The notes under the pieces were generated by a model that ran no database searches, was not told the DNA's origin, and saw only the letters and a list, made by a program, of their open reading frames with translations. A stretch of 13,849 bases of DNA, from the NCBI GenBank assembly GCA_965178525.1, contig CBCXVS010000212.1, positions 1 to 13,849 of the forward strand, in the 5' to 3' direction. Position 1 is the stretch's first letter; every line of letters starts with the position of its first letter. Positions 1-6,762 of this stretch are shown here, one piece after another. This DNA comes from CBCXVS01 sp965178525 (GTDB lineage Bacteria > Tectomicrobia > Entotheonellia > Entotheonellales > Entotheonellaceae). The position numbers and the translations under genes were made by a program.

Positions 1-383
1 CCTCATGACAAAACCCCCTCATGTGTTGCGTCAACCGTTGACACGACCAGCAGTTAGAGCTTAACTTGAGGCCATTCCCCGATAACCCCACAAGGGATCA
101 CGATGAGTCGTCGCATGTTGACCTCCACTCGTCAGCGTGACACGAGGAGCAGCCAAGGCATATATCTGACCACTTCGCCGGTGTACGACCCATGCAGAGA
201 GCAGACGTAGAACGAACGCTCAAGCGCATGTCGGGATGGGGTGTGTAGCTGCTCCGAGGATATCCGGCTACGTTTCCAACGCAACCCGGACGGAAAAGCG
301 GGCGCCATAGATGCATGGTGTGTCCCAAAGCCATACGATCATATCAGTAATCACCGGCCCACACAACAAGTTGGAGACTGCTC
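1..383. other. Gene-free left flank
   Basis: I see no convincing coding region here. The short open frames on either strand have no ribosome binding site and no recognisable protein motifs. No tRNA-like fold or insertion-sequence end is apparent. The only structured elements are a short perfect inverted repeat near the left edge and, just past this stretch, a candidate promoter for the reductase gene. Any upstream gene lies outside the window. Confidence 0.5.
30..42. promoter_or_regulatory. Perfect 6-1-6 inverted repeat, possible operator
   Basis: GTCAAC-C-GTTGAC is a perfect inverted repeat with a one-base centre. Its right arm supplies a TTGACA hexamer (38-43), so a protein bound here could occlude a -35 element. 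The best -10 at 17 bases (TTAACT) is poor and no gene starts nearby, so the target is unclear. The assignment as an operator is inference. Confidence 0.25.
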
Positions 384-412
384 TTGACACGCTGCCGACG
401 CGATGCTACAAA
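384..412 (+). promoter_or_regulatory. Candidate sigma70-type promoter for the acrylyl-CoA reductase gene
   Basis: A perfect TTGACA (384-389) is followed, after a 17-base spacer, by TACAAA (407-412), which matches the -10 consensus at four of six positions. Transcription would begin near 419 and leave a leader of about 95 bases before the start codon at 515. It is oriented to drive the reductase gene and possibly the ferredoxin gene behind it. It was identified by consensus matching only. Confidence 0.4.
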
Positions 413-514
413 CCGTTCTCCAATTGACTGATACGGGTGGGAAGTCCTGAGGCGGATGGCGCAACATATGAAGAGACCGATGCCCAGGTACTGACCAGGA
501 CGTTTGGAGGCGTG

Positions 515-1534
515 ATGTTGAAAGAGATGATCCGTGCTTACGTCGTCAATAAAGACGGAGAGCAGGTGCAAGGAAAAATTGACACGATACCCGTGGAGCA
601 GTTGCCGGCGGGGGATGTGACGGTTGAAGTTGAGTATTCCTCGCTTAATTACAAAGATGGGTTGGCGGCAACGGGCCAGGGCGGCATCGTGCGAAATTAT
701 CCCCACATTCCCGGCATTGATGCCGCCGGGACGGTGGTCGAAAGCCAGGACGCTTCCTTTGCCGTCGGTGACCGGGTGTTGATCACCGGATACGATTTGG
801 GGGTGGGCAGCTATGGGGGCTATGCCGAATATGTGCGGGTGCCGGCCGCGTGGGTGGTCCAAATACCGGAGACGCTGAGCCATTTTGAAGCGATGGCCTT
901 GGGCACAGCAGGGTTTACGGCGGCCATGTGCCTGTTGGCGATGGAGCGCAATGGCTCGCAACCGGAGCAAGGGCCCGTTCTCGTCACGGGTGCGACGGGC
1001 GGGGTAGGCAGTATTGCGGTCGATATCCTCACCCGGCAGGGCTATACGGTGGCGGCGAGTACCGGCAAGGCAGAGCAGCATGACTACCTGCGGCAGCTCG
1101 GAGCCAGCGAGATCCTCAGCCGTGAGGACGTCAGCCTGACGGATGAACGCCCGCGTCCCTTGTTGCGTGGCGCCTGGGCTGGCGCCGTCGACACGGTAGG
1201 TGGCGCCGCCTTGAGCTATCTCATCCGCACCACCCAACCAGGGGGGAATATTGCGCTCTGTGGTCTTGTTGGCGGCCCGAACTTTGCCGGAACGGTGATG
1301 CCGTTTTTGCTCCGGGGCATCAATCTGTTGGGGATCGATTCGGTCCTCTGTCCGATGCCGTACCGGCAGGAGATTTGGCGCCGTTTAGCGACGGATCTCA
1401 AACCGCGTCACCTCGACCGGATTGCGCAGGTCATCACGTTCGACGATCTGCCTGGAGCGATTGCCGACATCTTACAGGGTAAAGTCAAAGGACGGTTGCT
1501 GGTCGCCCCGACATCAGTCGACAGCGGGATATGA
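515..1534 (+). CDS. acuI: Acrylyl-CoA reductase / YhdH-YhfP family NADPH:quinone oxidoreductase
   Basis: This is a 339-residue zinc-free medium-chain dehydrogenase/reductase. In the YhdH/AcuI family, characterised members reduce acryloyl-CoA to propionyl-CoA with NADPH in the cytoplasm. Seen in the sequence are the family signature YSSLNYKDGLA (41-51), PGIDAAGTV (66-74), the glycine-rich Rossmann motif TGATGGVG (158-165) that binds NADPH, and a C-terminal substrate domain ending GKVKGRLLV. The frame is open from 437, but ATG 515 is preferred because TTTGGAGG ends four bases upstream and the product then begins where family members do. A ferredoxin gene follows 96 bases downstream on the same strand, possibly in one transcript. 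The neighbouring remains of a CoA-transferase and an acyl-CoA dehydrogenase fit an acyl-CoA catabolic setting. A general quinone reductase role is the main alternative. Confidence 0.85.
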   Translation: MLKEMIRAYVVNKDGEQVQGKIDTIPVEQLPAGDVTVEVEYSSLNYKDGLAATGQGGIVRNYPHIPGIDAAGTVVESQDASFAVGDRVLITGYDLGVGSYGGYAEYVRVPAAWVVQIPETLSHFEAMALGTAGFTAAMCLLAMERNGSQPEQGPVLVTGATGGVGSIAVDILTRQGYTVAASTGKAEQHDYLRQLGASEILSREDVSLTDERPRPLLRGAWAGAVDTVGGAALSYLIRTTQPGGNIALCGLVGGPNFAGTVMPFLLRGINLLGIDSVLCPMPYRQEIWRRLATDLKPRHLDRIAQVITFDDLPGAIADILQGKVKGRLLVAPTSVDSGI

Positions 1535-1630
1535 CGAGGATGGTAAGCCCCTGGCGTGATCGGGGAATCCGCAACGTGGGAGGGCTGGGAGCTCAGGGGC
1601 GTATGCAGCAAAAAGATGAAGGGTGTGGGA

Positions 1631-1927
1631 ATGACCTTCGTGATTGCAGAACCTTGCATTGACGTTCTGGATAAGGCGTGCCTTCAAGTTTGCCCTGTCG
1701 CGTGCATTCATTTCGAAGAAGGCAAGGACCGCAAGCTCTATATCGATCCGGACGAATGTATTGATTGCGCCGCTTGTGAGCCGGTGTGTCCGGTGCAGGC
1801 GATTTACGCTGAATTGGATCTTCCCATGGAATGGGATCATTATGTGGAAATCGATTACCTCTGGTTTAGTGATAAAGACGCTGCCCGGGCCAAGGTCGAT
1901 GCGGATGCTGCAAAAAAGGGGGGTTAG
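1631..1927 (+). CDS. Seven-iron ferredoxin ([3Fe-4S][4Fe-4S]), copy 1
   Basis: This 98-residue soluble electron carrier has cysteines at 9, 17, 21, 25, 43, 46, 49 and 53. The spacing matches seven-iron ferredoxins of the Thermus and Azotobacter FdI type. By analogy C9, C17 and C53 bind a [3Fe-4S] cluster and C21, C43, C46 and C49 bind a [4Fe-4S] cluster, with C25 free. Position 12, near where a fourth cysteine of a 2[4Fe-4S] protein would sit, is valine, which supports the 3Fe assignment. The C-terminal part (about 60-90) is the usual acidic extension. The frame is open from 1556, but ATG 1631 is chosen because GAAGGG lies seven bases upstream and MTFVIAEPC is the canonical N-terminus. It is about 70% identical to the second ferredoxin in this window. 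The partner is unknown; KorAB is a candidate. Confidence 0.92.
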   Translation: MTFVIAEPCIDVLDKACLQVCPVACIHFEEGKDRKLYIDPDECIDCAACEPVCPVQAIYAELDLPMEWDHYVEIDYLWFSDKDAARAKVDADAAKKGG

Positions 1928-1968
1928 AACGGCGTACTGCAAATCACGTACGGATTCTGCCAACCTGA

Positions 1969-3173
1969 CTATGGCTCTAAGGGGCCGAACGCGCCTCCCT
2001 GCCGCAGCGCGTCGATGCGCTCCGGGGTGTAGGTGAGTAAGTCAGCGAGAATGGCTGGTGCATCTTCGTGACGCTGAGGCGCTCGGCGATAGGGGATGGC
2101 CTGGTTCCCGACACGCACCGGGCTGGCCGGTTGGCGTACCGTGCCGAAACGCGGATGGGGGTTTCCACGATCATCTGCCGCGCTTCGGTGTGCGGATCGG
2201 ACAACGCCTCCGCGACCGAGTTGACCGGCGCACTCGGGATCCCAGCGGTTTGTAGGCGAGCCAGCCAATACGACGACGGCTGGGTGCGAAAAATGCCTTC
2301 GAGGATCGTGAGAAGTTCCTTGGCGTTGGCATGCCGGGTGGCAAAATTGGCAAAGCGGCCGTCTGTGGCGAGTTCGGGCTGCCCGAGGGTTTCGGTGAGT
2401 TGTTGCCAGAATTTTTCTTTCGGTCAGGCGACCACGATCCAGCCATCGGCCGTCGGAAAATTCTGGAACGGCACGACGGATGGATGGGCTGAGCGCGCGG
2501 TGCGATGCGGCTCAAAACCCGCGGTCATGTGCCAAGTGGCCGGATACGACAGCAGGTTCATCGCCGTATCGAAGAGACTGACGTCGCAATCCATGCCGAC
2601 GCCGTCGCGCCGGGCCGCGTGCAAACCGATGAGCAGTGCGATTGCCGCGACAAACCCGCCCGAATAATCGACCAGTGACAAGCCGGACTTAGTGGGTGGG
2701 CCATCCGGTTCGCCGGTGAGGCTCATCCAGCCCGCCAGCCCTTGCAAAATATAGTCGTAGCCGGGTTCGGTTTGGCGTGGGCCGGTCATGCCAAAGCCGG
2801 TTAGGGAACAGCACACGATGGCGGGATTTAGGTGTTTGAGGTCGTCGTAGCGCAAGCGCAAGCGTGCCGGTACACCACCGCGCAGATTGGAATAGACCGC
2901 ATCAGACCGGCGGACCAGATCTTCGAATACCTGCCGGCCGGCCGGGGCCGTGATATCGAGATTGAGGCTGCGCTTATTGCGGTTGAACGTTTCGAAGAAC
3001 AAGCTGTCTTCACCCTCTTGGAAAGGGGGCACGTAGCGGCCCACGTCGCCCCCGGCCCGTGGGTCCTCGATCTTGATGACATCGGCCCCCATGTCGGCGA
3101 GGTGCAGGGTGCCGAAGGGACCAGCCCCATATTGTTCGACGGCGAGAATGCGGACGTCTTCAAGCGGGCGCAT
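1969..3173 (-). pseudogene. CaiB/BaiF family III CoA-transferase, disrupted by TGA and a frameshift
   Basis: Family III CoA-transferases move CoA between carboxylic acids through an aspartyl-CoA thioester. The first 249 residues read cleanly: RPLEDVRILAVEQYGAGPFG at the N-terminus, NRNKRSLNLD, GFGMTGP, and the catalytic-type Asp169 in SGLSLVDYSGG. The start ATG at 3173 is preceded by AAAGGA. Codon 250 is TGA (2424-2426), followed in frame by PKEKFWQQLTETLG, where relatives usually have Cys (VACPKEKFW). The frame breaks again at a five-G run on the plus strand (2157-2161); restoring one base gives ETPHPRFGTVRQPASPVRVG and a normal end at the TAG at 1969. The repaired length would be about 401 residues, typical of the family. 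It is most likely a pseudogene; assembly error at both sites is possible. It lies divergent from ferredoxin 2 and convergent with ferredoxin 1. Confidence 0.85.
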
Positions 3174-3305
3174 ACGATTCCTTTCTGTCAACATCGAAGG
3201 GTCAGGCCAGGCCGTGGGCTGTGCTGCATGCCCTGTATGTAGAGGAAAAGGCCGGGGCTGTCAACAGGATATGGTGGAAAGCTCGATGAGAGCAGCTGGA
3301 AGGGC

Positions 3306-3335
3306 TTGCCAGAATCCTTGCAGTTCAGGTATCTT
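3306..3335 (+). promoter_or_regulatory. Candidate promoter for ferredoxin 2
   Basis: TTGCCA (3306-3311, five of six matches) and TATCTT (3330-3335, four of six) are separated by 18 bases. This would give a leader of roughly 80 bases before the ferredoxin start. It lies in the divergent gap between the CoA-transferase pseudogene and the ferredoxin. The call rests on consensus resemblance only. Confidence 0.3.
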
Positions 3336-3424
3336 TAGGCGGCCCAATCAAAATGACATACCCTGGGCTGCTAGCCACAGAGTTCGTACACAGTCATAAC
3401 GTGTCAGACATGGAGGATAGGCGA

Positions 3425-3715
3425 ATGACGTATGTGATTGCTGAGCCGTGCGTTGACGTAGTTGATCAAGCGTGTGTTGACGTCTGCCCGGTGGATTGTA
3501 TCCATTGGGATGAGGGGACGGACCGGAAATTGTACATCGACCCGGAGGAATGCATCGATTGCGGCGCCTGTGAACCGGAGTGCCCGGTGGAGGCGATTTT
3601 CGCCGAAGAAGATGTCCCTGACGAATGGAAAGCCTATTACGATGTTGAGGTGCTGTGGTTCAAAGATAAGGATGCTGCACGGGCCAAGGTCAACGAATTA
3701 CGCCCTGACGAGTAG
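3425..3715 (+). CDS. Seven-iron ferredoxin ([3Fe-4S][4Fe-4S]), copy 2
   Basis: This is a 96-residue ferredoxin with the same cysteine layout as copy 1 (9, 17, 21, 25, 43, 46, 49, 53) and valine again at position 12, so a 3Fe plus 4Fe cluster pair is expected. Key stretches are MTYVIAEPCVDVVDQACVDV and ECIDCGACEPECPVEAI. GGAGG (3412-3416) sits eight bases before ATG 3425; the open frame reaches back to 3353 but nothing supports an earlier start. It differs from copy 1 at about 26 of the first 89 positions, with more acidic residues around the clusters, so the two may serve different partners. It closely resembles housekeeping 7Fe ferredoxins (FdxA/Thermus type). It is the better candidate partner for KorAB, but no operon link supports that. 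Confidence 0.92.
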   Translation: MTYVIAEPCVDVVDQACVDVCPVDCIHWDEGTDRKLYIDPEECIDCGACEPECPVEAIFAEEDVPDEWKAYYDVEVLWFKDKDAARAKVNELRPDE

Positions 3716-4034
3716 AGGACTGCGGCCGGCGCGAGCGCCAGGGCGTATGGACGGTGTTCTAGGTCGGTCTCTCCCCCAGGCTGGACGTGGGGTTTACCGC
3801 CTTGGTGACACGCCTGAGACGGATGGCCGTGATGCAATCTGTTCGTACTGATGTCGCCCTCCTTGGTGTCGTTCCTCAGTCGACACGGATTTTCCTGTGA
3901 TACAGCTTGGCAGGCCCGTGGTTCCCTTGAGTCGTATGTGTCCCGAGGCGAGGCGGGCGTGCTGTATCGCCAGGCGCCGGACCACATGGCGTCCCGCTCT
4001 TATCTTGTGATCCGGGACATAGCGTCCCATTTCC
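3716..4034. other. Gap between convergent ferredoxin 2 and lnt
   Basis: No gene is supported in these 319 bases. Open frames on both strands have no ribosome binding site and no recognisable motifs. Several small hairpins can be drawn, including GTGTCG/CGACAC (3866-3886) and GGGAC/GTCCC (4014-4028), as expected between two convergent transcripts that must terminate. None has a strong U-tract. Confidence 0.5.
3866..3886 (+). terminator. Weak hairpin, possible terminator after ferredoxin 2
   Basis: GTGTCG (3866-3871) and CGACAC (3881-3886) form a six-base-pair stem with a nine-base loop, followed by GGATTTTC. The T-run is short and the hairpin lies 150 bases after the ferredoxin stop codon, so terminator function is tentative. 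Confidence 0.25.
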
Positions 4035-5576
4035 TCATGCATGCCGTCGCTGATACCACTGCCACAAAGGCAGGAGCAGGGCGGTGGCACTGCAGAGCTG
4101 GGCAAACCAGGCGCCGAAACGGGTATAGATCGTCTGGAGCCGGAGCGGCTGGATGGAGTGGACCAAGGTCTGGCGTTGATCGGTTGGTAGCGGCGCCTGT
4201 TCACGGCCCAGGGGATCGATGATCGACGTCAGTCCTGTATTGGTGGCCCGCACCAAATAGACCCGGTTTTCAATGGCGCGAAACGCCGCGAGCAAGCGAT
4301 GCTGGTAAGGCGCGTGCGTTGGTCCGAACCAAGCGTTGTTCGTGAGGTTGACCAGCAGAGCCGCGCCCTGTTGCACGGCCTGACGACCCAATGCCGGTAA
4401 AATATCCTCGTAGCAGACGAGGGGGCCGATGTGCGTCCCGTCGGGCAGCGTGACGAGACCCCCCGACCCTGCCGTCAATTCGCCGATCGTCGGCGAAATA
4501 TGGCGGAGAAATGGAAAGTAACGCTGCAAGGGGATGTATTCGCCAAAGGCCAGGAGCTGCTGTTTGTCGTAGCGTCCCAGAATCTGCGCATCCGGGGCGA
4601 CGAGGAGCGCGGAGTTAAACTGCTCGATGCGTTGTTCCTGGCGGCTGTAGACGAGCGCCCCAATGAGCCAGTGTGTATGGGCGTCGAGGGGAGGTAAGGG
4701 TAACTGCGTGATATGCGTTGGCACATTGTAGGGAAACATCGTTTCCGGCCAGATAATCAGGTCCGGTTGCTGCGCCAGGGTTTCCTGGCTCATCTCCACT
4801 TGTAAGCGGAGATGCTCCTCCCGGCTTGCCCGTTGTCCCTTTTCGGCGATGCCGATGTTGGGCTGAATCAACGCCAGGCGTAGCGCCGGGGCCTGTTGCA
4901 TCGCGTGACGTATCTGTGGGAGGCGCCAAGCGCTATAGCCGATGGCTGCGAACAGGAGCACACAGAAGGCGCTGCTCATCAGGACGCGTGCCGCACGCGA
5001 GGGACGCGTCGGATGGGGTAGGACGGCGGTGATGACGGTGTTACACATCACGAGTAGGAAGGTGATGCCGGGTACGCCGGTCACATCGGCAATCTGGATG
5101 AAGCGGAAGGCGCCCCATTGCGTCACGCCTAGATCCCAGGGAAAGACGCGTGGATAGAGGTAATCCAACATGACATACGCGCATGGCGGTAGGAGTAAAC
5201 GATACCACCAAGAGCCGATACTGGCCGCCGTGCACCGGAGCCACCAGGTGTAGAGCCCGAGCCGTAACCCGTTGCCAAGACCGATCATTCCAAAAAAACA
5301 TAAACTGAGCGGGAGCGGGATGTAGCCAAACCGTACCATGGTGCCAACGAGCCAGTAAAACGCTATCCAGGTGACGAGCGTTTCCATGCACCAGCCCAGC
5401 AGAAACGCTCGTGTAGCGGACGCACCGCGCAGCGCCATGAAGAGCGGCACGAAAGCCACCCAGGTGCAAGGCCACAGGGATGCCTCCAGGGAAGGAGCCA
5501 CGATCAGTACGGCTGTCCCCACGACGCCTAGCCACGCCAGCCATATACGGCGAGACGGGAATGTCAACTGGTCCAT
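4035..5576 (-). CDS. lnt: Apolipoprotein N-acyltransferase
   Basis: This inner-membrane enzyme adds the third acyl chain, taken from a phospholipid, to the N-terminal cysteine of apolipoproteins before their export to the outer membrane. At 513 residues it is normal for the family. The N-terminal third contains several hydrophobic membrane segments (about 10-30, 36-50, 68-110, 168-187 and 200-217). The nitrilase-type catalytic domain starts near LRLALIQPN (232-240). The triad is visible as Glu278 in WPETMFP, Lys338 in RYDKQQL and Cys388 in VCYEDI, with the conserved FGEYIP loop at 344-349 and NLTNNAWFG at 410-418. A last hydrophobic segment (about 490-507) anchors the C-terminus. The start at 5576 lacks a strong ribosome binding site. 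The gene follows korB after 131 bases that contain a dehydrogenase remnant. Confidence 0.95.
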   Translation of the reverse strand: MDQLTFPSRRIWLAWLGVVGTAVLIVAPSLEASLWPCTWVAFVPLFMALRGASATRAFLLGWCMETLVTWIAFYWLVGTMVRFGYIPLPLSLCFFGMIGLGNGLRLGLYTWWLRCTAASIGSWWYRLLLPPCAYVMLDYLYPRVFPWDLGVTQWGAFRFIQIADVTGVPGITFLLVMCNTVITAVLPHPTRPSRAARVLMSSAFCVLLFAAIGYSAWRLPQIRHAMQQAPALRLALIQPNIGIAEKGQRASREEHLRLQVEMSQETLAQQPDLIIWPETMFPYNVPTHITQLPLPPLDAHTHWLIGALVYSRQEQRIEQFNSALLVAPDAQILGRYDKQQLLAFGEYIPLQRYFPFLRHISPTIGELTAGSGGLVTLPDGTHIGPLVCYEDILPALGRQAVQQGAALLVNLTNNAWFGPTHAPYQHRLLAAFRAIENRVYLVRATNTGLTSIIDPLGREQAPLPTDQRQTLVHSIQPLRLQTIYTRFGAWFAQLCSATALLLPLWQWYQRRHA

Positions 5577-5589
5577 AGACAGTTCAGCT

Positions 5590-5664
5590 TCAGATTGCCA
5601 TATGTTCTGCGAGGAGCCGGCGGGCGATGACGAGGCGTTGAATTTGGCTGATGCCCTCCCTCAT
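5590..5664 (-). pseudogene. C-terminal remnant of an acyl-CoA dehydrogenase
   Basis: In the gap between korB and lnt, the minus strand reads a 24-codon tail containing EGISQIQRLVIARRLL and ending at a TGA (5590-5592). Acyl-CoA dehydrogenases commonly end in YEGTSQIQRLVIAR followed by a few residues, so this looks like the last part of such a gene with the rest deleted. The recognisable match begins at about 5658; upstream the frame stays open into korB without family similarity. An ATG at 5664 could start a tiny peptide, but it has no clear ribosome binding site. The assignment rests on one short conserved block, so chance similarity cannot be fully excluded, although the run of consecutive consensus residues is long. 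Confidence 0.6.
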
Positions 5665-5677
5665 GACAGGGGAGGGC
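5653..5677 (-). terminator. Hairpin downstream of korB
   Basis: GCCCTCCC (5653-5660) and GGGAGGGC (5670-5677) form a perfect eight-base-pair GC-rich stem with a nine-base loop, about 30 bases after the korB stop codon. There is no U-tract on the minus-strand transcript, so it may be an attenuator, a 3'-end stabiliser or a weak terminator. It coincides with the edge of the acyl-CoA dehydrogenase remnant. Confidence 0.4.
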
Positions 5678-5707
5678 GAGACGGGGGCGCTGGCATTCGA
5701 AATGCGC

Positions 5708-6757
5708 TTACCCCTCTTCAACGACCCAGGTATCGCCACTATTGAAGAGGTCGTCTAGATCACCTTCTCCGAATTGGGCTAGCGCCGCTTCTTGATGTTG
5801 CTGTACCGTCTCATCATAGGTCGGTTTGTCCACCGCCCGGAAGACGCCAATCGGGACGGGGAATTCCGGATAATCGAGACGGCTCAATATGTACGCCAGG
5901 CTCGACTCCGGCTTGTGCTCATCATGCCGTAGGATATCCGCCTCGGTAATCCCATTTTCTCCGATCGTGACGACCTCGGGATCCAGGCCGTTCAAGCGAA
6001 TCCCGCGATTCTGGTCTTTGCCAAACCACATGGGCTGGCCATGCTCGAGGACCAAGGTGCGGTCGTCAGACGTCGTTCTATCCGTGAGGTAGGCAAACGC
6101 CCCATCATTATAGATATTACAATTTTGGTAGACCTCGATGAAGGCCGTCCCTTTGTGGGCTGCGGCGCGTTCCAGAGTCGCCACAAGGTGTCGGGTGTTC
6201 GTATCGATCGTGCGCGCGATAAACGTGGCTTCCGCGCCAACCGCAAGGCTCAGCGGGTTGATGGGATGATCTGGAGCGCCGAGGGGCGCCGATTTGACGC
6301 GCTTGCCAAACTCGGACGTAGGGGAATACTGTCCCTTGGTAAGCCCGTAGATGCGATTGTTGAACATCACAATTTTTACATCGACATTGCGCCGTAACAC
6401 GTGCATCAGATGGTTCCCGCCGATGCTGAGGGCGTCCCCATCGCCCGTGGCAACCCACACCATCAGATCCGGCCGCGCCACCTTCAAGCCCGTGGCGATA
6501 GCCGGGGCGCGGCCGTGGATAGTATGAAACCCATAGGTATTCATATAGTAAGGAAAGCGGCTCGAACACCCGATGCCGGAAATGAACACGATCTTTTCCC
6601 GTGGCACCCCTAAATCCGGCATCACCCGTTGGGTCTGTGTCAAAATCGAATAATCACCGCATCCCGGACACCACCGCACCTCCTGGTCGGTCGCGAAGTC
6701 CCGACGGGTCAGAGTGGCCGCCGTACCATTGCCTTTACCGTTTGTATGCTCGCTCAT
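5708..6757 (-). CDS. korB: 2-oxoacid:ferredoxin oxidoreductase, beta subunit (KorB type)
   Basis: This is the thiamine-diphosphate and [4Fe-4S] subunit of a 2-oxoacid:ferredoxin oxidoreductase, which decarboxylates a 2-oxoacid such as 2-oxoglutarate or pyruvate to an acyl-CoA and reduces ferredoxin. In 349 residues I see WCPGCGDYS (29-37), Cys64 in GIGCSSRFPYY, the ThDP/Mg motif GDGDALSIGGNH (105-116) ending at FNN (132-134), and Cys213 in QNCNIYN. Cys30, Cys33, Cys64 and Cys213 match the spacing of the four cluster ligands known in two-subunit archaeal enzymes. The C-terminal arm (about 300-349) is typical of KorB/OforB. It starts five bases after the korA stop, with a G-rich stretch from the end of korA as ribosome binding site. 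Substrate choice cannot be read from the sequence; 2-oxoglutarate is the usual annotation for this type. Confidence 0.93.
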   Translation of the reverse strand: MSEHTNGKGNGTAATLTRRDFATDQEVRWCPGCGDYSILTQTQRVMPDLGVPREKIVFISGIGCSSRFPYYMNTYGFHTIHGRAPAIATGLKVARPDLMVWVATGDGDALSIGGNHLMHVLRRNVDVKIVMFNNRIYGLTKGQYSPTSEFGKRVKSAPLGAPDHPINPLSLAVGAEATFIARTIDTNTRHLVATLERAAAHKGTAFIEVYQNCNIYNDGAFAYLTDRTTSDDRTLVLEHGQPMWFGKDQNRGIRLNGLDPEVVTIGENGITEADILRHDEHKPESSLAYILSRLDYPEFPVPIGVFRAVDKPTYDETVQQHQEAALAQFGEGDLDDLFNSGDTWVVEEG

Positions 6758-6762
6758 CGTTT

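Noticed and set aside
344..1237. Long minus-strand open frame opposite the acrylyl-CoA reductase.
   Set aside because: It is antisense to a clear family protein, has no recognisable motif and no ribosome binding site.
2424..2426. Selenocysteine at the TGA in the CoA-transferase.
   Set aside because: A second frameshift lies downstream, no convincing SECIS hairpin follows at the usual distance, and no selenoprotein machinery is visible in the window.
1..5668. CCTCATGACA occurs at 1-10 and again at 5659-5668, suggesting a dispersed repeat.
   Set aside because: Only ten bases match and the downstream flanks differ, so chance is sufficient.
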